From NCBI GenBank assembly GCA_022592445.1, contig JABYQR010000012.1, forward strand, positions 62,001 to 126,000: 64,000 nt of DNA, read 5' to 3'. Position numbers and translations under genes: made by a program. The notes below the pieces were generated by a model, which saw only the letters and a program-made list of their open reading frames with translations, did not search any database and had not been told where the DNA came from. Each line of letters opens with the position of its first letter. Within the stretch, counting starts at the first letter, position 1. This DNA is from Cytidiella melzeri. Lineage: Eukaryota; Basidiomycota; Agaricomycetes; Polyporales; Irpicaceae. Shown piece after piece: positions 1 to 9,667 of this stretch.

Positions 1-1897
1 CTGAATGCAATAGAATCATGTTTTATGATTACCAGGCCCGGCATCTTGTGGTTCTGGTTCCCAATGAGGGTCAGAGTAGTCGTCCACTTGTACTTGCTGC
101 AGCGGCTGTACAACATCGTTCTCGTCCATGAGGGAATCTCCGCTCTCATGATCTGAAACTAAGCTGGCGACAACACATCGAATCGTGTCTGGTCGTTCCC
201 TATACAACAGGATTCCAGCTCAGGAGCCACCCCATGCATAGGCAGTAAACGTCACCGGCCTCAAATATCTCCTAATAGGATCTGCAACCTTGAATAGGAG
301 TACTCCCTGAGGGTCTATTATCCGTAGGCATTTGATGATGGACACGTATTGCTGGAGAATAAGTTTGGTGTCGGCCCCTGGGTGCAAAAGCCGACGAGCA
401 TTACTAGACAACGCAATGCATCAGTTGCGAAGGCACATCTCACGAAGAGAGGTATATTAACGCTTTTCGTAGACTTTGCACCAGAGCAGAGCGGTGATCC
501 ACGCGAGATATGCACGTCTGAGGAGGAGTTATTTAGTTTAGGGATGGAAAAGACAAGAAACGTGACATCCACCTTCAGATCGTCAAGGGCATGCCTGGAA
601 TCTGGGAAGTCAACAATGATATCGAAGATCTCATTCGTGCTGTTGGGATGGATCAGTAGTTGTACCATTTTTCGACAAATTTTCGCTTACCGTAAGTCGG
701 CGAGGGTCTTGCATACGTGGTAATCGAGCCGTGTTCCCATCCCGGACAGTAGTGGCCTCGCTTCCTCGACTATATGTCTCTCGTTAGCGCAGGATTACCC
801 AACACAATGCACATAGCTCACCAGTTTTCGCATACGGAGCATATGGCATAAGCAACCATGGAACAACGTGGCGTGACATCCATTCACGGGCACTTTCCAA
901 ACACTCTCTATCCCAGACTTTTGCGTAAGTATTCACGATGTACACCTCAATGTGCTCGTAGCAGACACTAGCGATCAGTGATTCGTATCGCTCCGTCATA
1001 CCAAGTTGCTCAAATGCCTGCCACAATGGCTGATCCCACCGATGTGGTGGTGGATTTGTGGGTGGGAATAGTGTGTGCATCCACACAGGAGGCTCTGTAG
1101 CATATTCTGGGTTTAGAGTGGTAGAGACGAGGCTTTTGAAGCCCTGCGAGAATGATCGTGGCAAAACGGAGAAGACGTGGGTTTGGAAACAGGTGGTGAA
1201 TGCGTGTATGACCGTGGCGCCTAATCTGAAGAGACCAATGTCAACACCCGCTTACATGGCAAGTTAGACTGCGTACTCAAGTGAAGGTTGCCATGCTTTG
1301 TGCCAAAGCACAAGTCGAGAAATGCAGCCGGCAATGAAAATAGGATCGGAGGTGGCCTACATGCGGATGGACTAAGAATGGTTAGACAAGTCTCAAAGGC
1401 TTCGCCTACCTCATACTGTCTCATGAGACCCTCGATGTCCTTGGTTATAAGCGGCAGTTGCCGACGCATATCATCTAGTCTCCCCCACGCCATTCCTCAG
1501 CAAAGCCTTGAGAGAAAAGCTTCCTCGAGAACTCACCAAGAAACTCCTCTAGTAACGCAGTAAGCATCTTGCGCTGCGCAATTTTGTCGAATGCAGCGCG
1601 TATTTGCAGCCTGTCTAGGGGAAAATTGGGAGGTTGAATGCACTGATAACATTACATTTTGCGTAACTTACTGGCTATTGACTTCGACGATGGCTCGTCT
1701 ATGCTTTTGGGGCGGAGAAACTCTTTGGCAACCATCCATGCCTATACTCAGGTGAGCAGCAGCAAATAGCCAGACATAGCATCGCTTACTTCGCTGAATT
1801 TGAGCAAGCCCGTTATCCCTGGTTCATTGCGATTCAGTCGGTTGAAGGATGTTTGCCACTTCTCGGCAACCTGAGACCATAGTTCTGGAGAGCTCAT
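1..1897 (-). CDS. APC2: Anaphase-promoting complex subunit 2 (cullin-like), 5' part only
   Basis: APC2 is the cullin-like scaffold of the anaphase-promoting complex, a nuclear ubiquitin ligase that drives mitotic exit. The first exon starts with ATG at 1897 and reads MSSPELWSQVAEKWQ; after a short intron it continues AWMVAKEFLRPKSID. Further exons lie near 1493-1221 and 1164-784. The exons at 411-220 and 207-16 carry the best diagnostic stretches, RLLHPGADTKLILQQYVS, KCLRIIDPQGVLLF and RERPDTIRCVVASLV, followed by the DPHWEPEPQDAGP segment seen in fungal APC2. The cullin-homology and winged-helix C-terminus that binds the RING subunit APC11 is beyond the left edge. Several small introns interrupt the gene, and I did not fix the exon borders between 1,700 and 420. 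Upstream, a long palindrome begins only 151 bp before the ATG. The identification rests on recognised family sequence and is firm; the exon map is approximate. Confidence 0.85.
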
Positions 1898-2048
1898 TCT
1901 TCAAATTCAAATGGAAAAAATATACGTCCCGCTACGGAATGAAAAGCAAGGATGTCAGAAGGAGGATGAAGGTCGGCAAGGCCTAAGAAACGCGTCGAGA
2001 TCATTTGTGACAGCGTCAAGTTAGCGTGACATGACAGTCGCGTTTGCG

Positions 2049-4186
2049 CACCTATCCGTCCCGCTATGAAAGCCCCATCAGAGGGCATCAAACGACCCTG
2101 CGCCGAGCCATATCTGAGTCAGATCTGCGAGTTTTCCTCACCCGTCTATAAACCGTTCAAGAATTAACTCAAATATCTTAGATCATCAGTCCCTGCCGAG
2201 CCATCGTGCGCCCGCCCTCGCGCTCACCATCATCTCCCATCAATCACGCGCGGATTATCTCCGGCAACGTCCCCGCTCCTGCGCTCGCTGTCTACAACGA
2301 TGAGCGCTGTATAGTATACTTCCATGGCTTCCCCTTCGATTCACTTAGTTCTTTTTGGCTATATAGGGTAATCAAGTGTGTAGAATACGATTATGAAGTC
2401 CGATTTAATAATTACTTGATAGATCTCTCACTGTAGCCAGATCTGTAGTGGCCACAGGGGTGTCTGGCCCTCTGTATATGCATGCACTATTCCTAACGTC
2501 TAGTGGCTTTGTTTAATTAATTTTGGATACATATGCGAAGAATTGGTGAAGAAACCATGTTATTTGAGACAAAGGAGAAGGTGCTATGCATTGAACATGG
2601 TGGAGAGTAGAGATGGGTGGCCACACATGGGATCATCTTGTACAATAAATCGCACACTTGATTGAAAGTGTTTTCCCATGTATATAGACGTAAAATAATG
2701 TGCCCGATTGGCGCAATAGCGGTTGGGCCAATTGTAGTATACCTGTTCCCCTCCTGCCTCCCAAAAGGTACAAAGCGCCCTCCCACTGTGTAACCATTGA
2801 GCGCGGGCTTGGCGCACCTATCCAGTCGTGTAGAGCACCCTAAAAAGCAATAGTACAAGGTAATACATCCTCCCCGCCGCTAATTCCGACGCTTCTAAGA
2901 TGCTACAAAGGTGAGAAAAGGCGAAATTGACATGCTCCCAAGCACATATCTGCCTGTGGAGGTCCCTACAGGCTGGGGGACTGTAGAATTCATTCAGGAT
3001 ATTGTTTAACATACATGATTCAGTATGTACAATATTTTATTTGAAGGGGATTGAAGCCCTACCGCTCCAGATACATGAAAAAGCAGTCAGGAAGACCAGG
3101 ATGTGCAAGAACCCGGCACAAAGCTTCTTGAACCCAGCTTTGCTCTCGGGTCATTTCCATGTATCTGGGGCTGTAGTGCTTCAATCCCCTTCAAATAAAA
3201 TATTGTACATACTGAATCATGTATGTTAAACAATATCCTGAATGAATTCTACAGTCCCCCAGCCTGTAGGGACCTCCACAGGCAGATATGTGCTTGGGAG
3301 CATGTCAATTTCGCCTTTTCTCACCTTTGTAGCATCTTAGAAGCGTCGGAATTAGCGGCGGGGAGGATGTATTACCTTGTACTATTGCTTTTTAGGGTGC
3401 TCTACACGACTGGATAGGTGCGCCAAGCCCGCGCTCAATGGTTACACAGTGGGAGGGCGCTTTGTACCTTTTGGGAGGCAGGAGGGGAACAGGTATACTA
3501 CAATTGGCCCAACCGCTATTGCGCCAATCGGGCACATTATTTTACGTCTATATACATGGGAAAACACTTTCAATCAAGTGTGCGATTTATTGTACAAGAT
3601 GATCCCATGTGTGGCCACCCATCTCTACTCTCCACCATGTTCAATGCATAGCACCTTCTCCTTTGTCTCAAATAACATGGTTTCTTCACCAATTCTTCGC
3701 ATATGTATCCAAAATTAATTAAACAAAGCCACTAGACGTTAGGAATAGTGCATGCATATACAGAGGGCCAGACACCCCTGTGGCCACTACAGATCTGGCT
3801 ACAGTGAGAGATCTATCAAGTAATTATTAAATCGGACTTCATAATCGTATTCTACACACTTGATTACCCTATATAGCCAAAAAGAACTAAGTGAATCGAA
3901 GGGGAAGCCATGGAAGTATACTATACAGCGCTCATCGTTGTAGACAGCGAGCGCAGGAGCGGGGACGTTGCCGGAGATAATCCGCGCGTGATTGATGGGA
4001 GATGATGGTGAGCGCGAGGGCGGGCGCACGATGGCTCGGCAGGGACTGATGATCTAAGATATTTGAGTTAATTCTTGAACGGTTTATAGACGGGTGAGGA
4101 AAACTCGCAGATCTGACTCAGATATGGCTCGGCGCAGGGTCGTTTGATGCCCTCTGATGGGGCTTTCATAGCGGGACGGATAGGTG
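2049..4186. repeat. Long near-perfect palindrome (1,009-bp arms, 120-bp spacer), probable foldback-type transposable element
   Basis: Bases 2049-3057 are the reverse complement of 3178-4186, on an axis at 3117.5. Open frames in one arm recur unchanged in the other arm on the opposite strand (for example 2206-2436 with 3799-4029, and 2517-2858 with 3377-3718), so identity is close to 100%. The spacer 3058-3177 is only partly symmetric. The outer ends read CACCTATCCG and CGGATAGGTG, and each is directly bordered by GTTTGCG in the same orientation (2042-2048 and 4187-4193), which looks like a 7-bp target-site duplication. The 12-mer GCGCACCTATCC at the left end (2046-2057) also occurs inside the arm at 2812-2823. 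No transposase is visible; the open frames of up to 113 codons look like chance. A foldback or long-TIR non-autonomous DNA element fits best; an inverted duplication or an assembly artefact is possible. Confidence 0.85.
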
Positions 4187-4211
4187 GTTTGCGCATCATT
4201 GTGACACGGGC

Positions 4212-4226
4212 GGCAATGTACTAGTT
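4212..4226. repeat. Target-site duplication, 3' side of the retroelement
   Basis: The 15-mer GGCAATGTACTAGTT sits directly next to the T-tract and matches 6363-6377 exactly. The last T is ambiguous because it merges with the T-tract. A 14-15-bp duplication at both ends is typical of target-primed reverse transcription. Confidence 0.85.
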
Positions 4227-6362
4227 TTTTTTTTTTTTTTTTTTTTTAAAATCAGATATATTCAGCGCGGCGTGGCCAGAGCGCATACAACTTATACAAG
4301 TTTGTAAGAATGTGTGACACCTAGTAGGCGTAGCTGCGGAGACTCTACGAGTAGATGTACGTTGGGTGGTACCGGCGGGATAGTGTTGCAGAGAACAGGA
4401 GACTAAGTACCTTTGGCCTTGCCTTTGCGCCTGTTGGCAGGCGCGGCTTTAGGGTTACGGGGTTGGTGGTCGCAAATCCAGCTGGAGTCGCGGCGGTGAA
4501 GATAGAAGGGGCATGAAACCGAGTCAGCACGGTGTGCTGAAGTACAGTTGAAGCAGTACTCGGTAGTACCGTGTAGTGTATCTGAATGATGGCGCTCATC
4601 GTGCGAACCCGCACACTTGGCGCAGCGAAGGATGGACGAACGACAAAGGCCAGCAGGGTGGCCCCACCGTTGACAGATGGTGCAGCGAGGTACCAGCGGG
4701 CGCGTATTAGAGACTTCGACTGGCTTCTGAAAGCCTGTTCCAATGGAGACTGGCGCTGAGAGGAGGCGTCTGAGTGCAGTACGCTTTGCGTCGTCGATAA
4801 AGTCAATGTATAAAACACCAAAGGTAGGAGAATTTTTTGGAGCAAAAAGACGGGGGGGACCAGCCAGTTGAACGGATGCCCATGTGTTATTGGCTTGGAG
4901 CTGGGAAAGGAGATCGGCAGCGGAAGTGGCAGTACCATCTGCACGAAAGAGAGGAATGCGCCGAAAGAAAACACTACTCTTGATCTGGTAGCGTTGGACC
5001 ATGAGTGGCATTGGAGCAGATGCTACAGCAGTGAAGAACGACGAGGCAGCTTCGTCAATATCATGTGTGGGCGGGGATGAGAACAAGAGTCGGTATCCAA
5101 CTGAATGAATCCAGCGGACCGCTTGAAGAGTGGAAAGATTACAGGTAGGGTACTTCTGCCTGCAGAAACTGAGGAAGTCCTGAAAGACCTCTGGGTCAGG
5201 AGGCAGCTGGGAGAGAGGGACCGATGCTGCATTGGGAAAGGAGATCGTGATTGAGTTGAGAGCGCGCTTATTGACCCGGGCACACTTCTTCTTGGACCTT
5301 CGTGTGTGGGAACGCAGGGCACGTGAAGCAAGTTGGATGGCTTCAGCAGGAGAGACCAATGGACAGGCCTTGGCAATAGCCTCTGCAGTCTGAGTAATCT
5401 TGCGGAGGGGGGAAGGAGAGGATGCCACTGCAGCAGCGGCAGCAGATTTAGCAGCGGTGGAAGATGAGGCACCAGCAGCAGGAATAGGAGGTGTCATAGG
5501 CAGCGTAGCCTGGAGGGGGTGGTGGGGTTCCAGGGGCTTCCAGGCCTGGAAAAATTCTGAAAGTGCTTCGTGAGCAGGGCGCCACAAAGCAGAACTTTGA
5601 GTGGAAGAGGGCATGGATGACGCAGCACTGAAGGCAGCCCCATGTGTGGACAGGATGGCAGCTGCAGCTCGGAGAGACTGAGCGAGCATGCTGATTGATT
5701 CTGAGAGTGGAGTTGGGCCCTCTGCTGTCACAGCGGGAGGAGAGAATGGTACAGCTGAGAGAGAGGGGACAGCTGGTGGGGATAGCGCAGACTCGAGAGA
5801 TGAATCTGGCTGCATGAGAGGTGGCTCAGATACAAGGCCAAGCACCGGGGAAGTGACCCTTTCTATCTCCATCTGAGGAGGAGGCGGAGGAGGGCGAGGC
5901 GGAGGAGAATCCTGGATTGCCTCCAGGATTCGGTCAATCGAGGCTGCCTCAGAGGCAGCGGCCGCCCGTTGTTGCGCACGTTTGTGCTTCTTGAGATTCT
6001 TCGTGCTCTTGCCTTGAGCAGCAGGCTCAGGGGAAGGAGCAGTGGGGATGGAAGGTGGCATTGGCAGGATGCCATCTGGAATCGGGATGTCGTGAAGGTC
6101 ACAATAAAAGGCAACCACGGACCGCGCGTAATTTTCCGAGCCTGGTGACTCTGGGACTGAGTGGAAGCACTTGAGTGTCCAGTCGATGAAGGATGGAGGC
6201 CTGGGATCCTGAAGACCCCAGCTATCGTAGAAGATGTTGTAGACATTGACAAACTGCGCAAGCTTGTCAGAAAACTGATGAGGGTTGGAGAGGAGGGTTT
6301 TTGGGTCGACCAATCCACGAGCGTCTAAGTAGCACATGGTGGTTCGAGGTCAAGAAACGATG
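4226..6362 (-). mobile_element. ORF1-only LINE-like (non-LTR) retroelement with poly(A) tail
   Basis: The element reads on the minus strand. Its 5' end is at about 6362, giving a 5' leader of about 25 bases before the ATG at 6337. One 644-codon ORF follows, then a 3' UTR of about 155 bases and a poly(A) tail (23 T at 4225-4247 on the plus strand). Identical 15-bp sequences flank it, so the insertion appears complete at both ends. The ORF is a gag-like ORF1 with three CCHC-type knuckles, as in Tad1/I-type LINEs. No endonuclease, reverse transcriptase or RNase H ORF2 is present within the element or elsewhere in the window. It therefore resembles a half-LINE that must borrow ORF2 protein from a full element. 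The intact ORF and clean duplication suggest a young insertion. Confidence 0.85.
4403..6337 (-). CDS. LINE ORF1 (gag-like RNA-binding protein with zinc knuckles), 644 aa
   Basis: This is an uninterrupted 644-codon frame. The N-terminus (about residues 1-95) is a compact region beginning MCYLDARGLVDPKTLLS. A long Pro/Ser/Ala-rich linker follows, including a PPPRPPPPPPQ stretch and a basic KHKRAQQRAAA patch. Residues of roughly 365-545 form a more ordered part, as in the RRM/PRE-like region of LINE ORF1 proteins. From about residue 552 come three knuckles: CTICQRWGHPAGLC (C-x2-C-x4-H-x4-C), CAKCAGSHDERHH and CFNCTSAHRADSVSC. The tail is basic (RRKGKAKGT). Such proteins bind element RNA and act as chaperones in the retrotransposition particle. 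The stop at 4403 is followed by 3' UTR and poly(A), not by ORF2. The link to Tad1-like fungal LINEs is by knuckle order and overall layout. Confidence 0.85.
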   Translation of the reverse strand: MCYLDARGLVDPKTLLSNPHQFSDKLAQFVNVYNIFYDSWGLQDPRPPSFIDWTLKCFHSVPESPGSENYARSVVAFYCDLHDIPIPDGILPMPPSIPTAPSPEPAAQGKSTKNLKKHKRAQQRAAAASEAASIDRILEAIQDSPPPRPPPPPPQMEIERVTSPVLGLVSEPPLMQPDSSLESALSPPAVPSLSAVPFSPPAVTAEGPTPLSESISMLAQSLRAAAAILSTHGAAFSAASSMPSSTQSSALWRPAHEALSEFFQAWKPLEPHHPLQATLPMTPPIPAAGASSSTAAKSAAAAAVASSPSPLRKITQTAEAIAKACPLVSPAEAIQLASRALRSHTRRSKKKCARVNKRALNSITISFPNAASVPLSQLPPDPEVFQDFLSFCRQKYPTCNLSTLQAVRWIHSVGYRLLFSSPPTHDIDEAASSFFTAVASAPMPLMVQRYQIKSSVFFRRIPLFRADGTATSAADLLSQLQANNTWASVQLAGPPRLFAPKNSPTFGVLYIDFIDDAKRTALRRLLSAPVSIGTGFQKPVEVSNTRPLVPRCTICQRWGHPAGLCRSSILRCAKCAGSHDERHHSDTLHGTTEYCFNCTSAHRADSVSCPFYLHRRDSSWICDHQPRNPKAAPANRRKGKAKGT

Positions 6363-6377
6363 GGCAATGTACTAGTT
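6363..6377. repeat. Target-site duplication, 5' side of the retroelement
   Basis: This copy of GGCAATGTACTAGTT is identical to 4212-4226. It marks the 5' boundary of the element, about 25 bases before the ORF1 start codon. Confidence 0.85.
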
Positions 6378-6783
6378 GCTGCAATTGTAACATATATTTA
6401 CAGCAGTGATGATTTTGCGCAATGCATGTGTCCACAAGACATTTCCGAGGGTAAGCTATAAGTAACTATTGTACATGTAATATGATTTCATGATAATGAA
6501 AGGTGCCTCTGCATTCGTGCGTTACACACGCTCATCGCGTAGAGTGTCCCTGTAGACCTTTGAGGGACTGTCTGAAACAATGGGGAAATGCCGGGTTCAT
6601 GAGTTCGACGACTAACAAGTCACTTATGCGCACTGGCAGTGGGGCTGAGGCCGACTCGGAAACGCAATCAAAGCAAATGCGTGTGGACTTGGCCACACAA
6701 CACTCGCCAATCCTGCCCATGAAACACAGCAATGACGGTGACATAATGCAAGATGCCCTTGATTACACGAGTCTATTGCTTCT
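6378..6783. other. Intergenic, no gene seen
   Basis: This is the host flank between the retroelement and the 3' end of TRS31. Short open frames occur on both strands but none resembles a known protein. It should hold the TRS31 3' UTR and terminator. Confidence 0.5.
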
Positions 6784-7669
6784 CTATGTCTTCAGTGCTT
6801 CTTCACGTTCCATGACTGACTGCTCCAGCTTAATCAGGATCGTCGTGCGATTGGGATATTGCTCGGTAGGTGTGTTATGGGCAGTCACACGGGCGGGCTA
6901 CACGCTTATCCATTAGCAGTGGTTCTATATTCACAAAAGAATGACTCACGAAGCCTAGCCCATCGAGTACTGCTTCAACAATCCCTGCGGAGAATGATGA
7001 ACAAGACAGCTGGCTCATATCTCGCGGAACAGATATATGACGCGTGATAGGCGGATCGTTGTCGATAATCATGTCTACGGGTTCAAATAATGAGAATACG
7101 GGCCTTCATAATATTGCGATACGCACACTCGTCCTGGTTCTCCACGCTTTTCTCGATCGCATCTGCCGGCTTCCCGAAGACGCTCTTCCAAACTTGCGTA
7201 TGTATAGACATGAGGGCCGGTAAAAACCGTATTTCCCGCTTCGGTGCCTTGGAGGATCCCTCTGTTCGCCAGACCATCATTTCAAGCACTCGTGTGCCCA
7301 CCCGGTAGCCAAGCGTGTTCAGTCTACAGGCATGACACCTTCTCAACAAGTCAAACATTTATATACATATACGCAAACTCACCTCCTCTCCAAATCCGCA
7401 ATGCCACTGACGCGTTTCTGCGTATATTGTACCACCTCCGAGAATAGAAACGCGAACGCGGATGCGGAGACTTCAGAGGTTCGCATCTTGTTCAGATTGC
7501 GATCGTAGATATTCGGTCTCACACCAGCCTTCCCACCTCCCAAGGTGGTGTTTATTGACGGGGCAGAAGGAAGAGAGAAGCGAGTGGTGGAAGCTGCTGG
7601 TGAGAGGTGTTCTACAGACGTAGTTGAAAGGGCAGAAAACCGAGGGCGTTGGGCTTGAGCGTACGCCAT
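6784..7669 (-). CDS. TRS31: TRAPP complex subunit Trs31 / TRAPPC5
   Basis: Trs31 is a core subunit of the TRAPP tethering complexes, which activate Ypt1/Rab1 in ER-Golgi and Golgi traffic. Exon 1 (from ATG 7669) has a Ser/Thr-rich lead followed by NIYDRNLNKMRTSEVSASAF and VQYTQKRVSGIADLERR, a hallmark of the family. Exon 2 continues LNTLGYRVGTRVLEMMVW and ends at GAC GAG T with a GTGCGT donor, giving DEYMIIDNDPPITRHIS in exon 3. Exon 3 runs to VEAVLDGLGF, and exon 4 completes PARVTAHNTP and TTILIKLEQSVMEREEALKT before TAG at 6784-6786. All splice sites are GT-AG and all joins keep frame, giving a protein of about 220 aa, near the usual length. It shares its orientation with APC2 across the element pocket. 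Confidence 0.93.
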
Positions 7670-9667
7670 CTTGGGCTATTCGAATAACGGGTCACGCCGT
7701 GGCCAGGTTCGTGGACCTCGGATGTAGATGAGCGATTGGTTGAAATGACTGGTAACAGCGACAACCCTGAGCGCTCGCAGGTGCACTCTTCCGTTTATGG
7801 AAACCAACATTTTGTGGCGCTAAAGATATGTAAGTAACCTCTTGGCACCGGTCGCATGCCACTTAGACTTGACGAGATACATTATTTTCGTCTACGCTGT
7901 CTTCACTGCTTACAGCTCTCCAGAAGAAATTTTTGGTGTGTCACTTTATCAGATTTGACAGCGTGCAGTCATGGCAGAGACGACGACGATATTGACTGGT
8001 GACTTTTTCTCCTGCTGGTACTGCCACAAACCTGCCCCCTCCGAGTCGGCAACACCTTTTGATGGTTTTCAGACTGCGTAATGAAACCTGCATCAGCATA
8101 GGTGTATGATTCACTTTGCTGTTGAGGTGAGTACAGCAACAATGTCTCGAGAATCACAATGCTGATATTTTACAGCAACGTTTACAGGTGCCACAGCGGC
8201 TCGCGGTCATCGTTTCAATCTATGAATGTATCTCAATCAAACAGGCATCATTTCTCCGGCGTATGTCTGACTTAGCTGCTGATGTGGATCACAAGCAACT
8301 GCGCTGAAGAGAGGGCCGAAGCCTGACGAGCACGGTACTATGTTTTCCCGCAAACCCCCTCGTATGCGCATGGGCTGAGATTCTTACCGTTTTGGCAGTT
8401 TGTGGCCCGCTGCTGATTCTCAGCACATGTGTTCGTTCGTCCACAAGCGCCAGTACTTATTTGATCTAAAGACCTTTGTTGGCAGTGGCATTGGTTTGAT
8501 CCATGGAGAGTGGCAATATCTTGCTATATAACCTTGCGCTGTCATGTCCCATTTGCTTCCCCCCGCGCCACCCCTCCCCTCTCTGCTTTCATTCTCTCCC
8601 CCACCACAACGCGCACCAGCTAATATACCTGCTACCCACCGTGCCTTGCCTCTTCCTGAGTGGCACCTCCAAGACGACTTTACCGAGGTAACCATGCACT
8701 GCCTTGAATAGCATGCGCGTGTCCTCGAACAGTAGTGGCCATTAGCCACCAGTGATTGAGGTCACGCGCAGGTGCTGAGCTTAGTCTCAGAGGTATGCAA
8801 GTGCGTACACTACACTTTAATCTTCGCGACACACATAACACTGACTTTGTTCTTTCTTTTCTCTACCTACTACAGTCTCGTGGCGACGATTGACGAGCCG
8901 GGACATCTATGGGTGAGCTGGAACGTTTGGGTGTCTTGTTTGTGCTTCTATGCTCAACTCATGTACTACCTTGATAGTAGACCGAGGAGTGGCAAGATAC
9001 TCTCGGTGGTCAAACCCAAAATGTGCTCGAGTGGCACGAAACAGACGACAGAACTTGTCGAGCCGGTCCGTGAATGCGCTCTTCATCCCAGGATATACCT
9101 CCCATGCTGCATCATTACTGCCGACGACGAAAGGGTCGCTGTCGAATGTTTTCACCTTTGTAGAGCTGCTAGAACCCCTTGACGATGAGGTACAGCATGT
9201 ATGTACTGATGGCTTTTATGAGGGCGTCGACCGCGAGTGGTTCTACACGAGGCAGTGTCTACAAGTAACGGGGACTGGCACATGTCAGGCGTGCGGTGCG
9301 GATGAGGGCATGAGGTATGTGTCGACTGGCTGCTTTCTGTGTAGCAGGATCCCCAGCATCATCCGATAGTGCGTTCCAATTTCACCGTGCGAATATAACC
9401 CTTCGCTATGACCACAACGTGGCTCAAACGCCCAAAACTCATTTTCATATCACTGATCTTTGCCCGAATATAGCAATTATGCCATCAATGCAAGGAACAT
9501 GTGTCACCGTGATAAACACACCTTGACAAGAGACCCTCACAGACCACCTCCAAATTCAACCGCCTCCTCGAGTATAAAATCTCTGTGACCATGGATTCTC
9601 TTTCACCAGAATCCGCCACTCTCCATTCGTCGCTTTCTTAACCCAACCCACTTCCACTCCCCTCGCC
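7670..9667. other. 2-kb stretch without a supportable gene
   Basis: This lies between two divergently transcribed genes and should contain both promoters. A short frame from ATG 7971 has a CWYC motif and could join, through small introns, to a coding-looking piece near 8115-8260, but the only in-frame join needs a 24-base intron, which is too short. Frames at 8772-9182, 8950-9369 and 9155-8907 (minus) are open and overlap each other; none matches a family I know. A decayed gene or a non-coding transcript is possible. Confidence 0.35.
9573..9579 (+). promoter_or_regulatory. TATA box of the zinc-finger gene
   Basis: TATAAAA lies 95 bp upstream of the ATG at 9668. An ATG in good context (ACCATGG) at 9591 opens a 16-codon frame ending in TAA; whether this upstream ORF is in the mRNA depends on the transcription start. 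Confidence 0.5.

Noticed and set aside
2206..4029. Open frames of 64-113 codons inside the palindrome arms
   Set aside because: They occur in mirror pairs, have no known domain and no splice or start support, and look like chance frames.
7971..8307. Small gene with a CWYC motif
   Set aside because: The only in-frame join of its two coding-looking parts requires a 24-base intron, and no family is recognised.
8907..9369. Overlapping open frames on both strands
   Set aside because: Neither strand gives a recognisable protein or a consistent exon chain.
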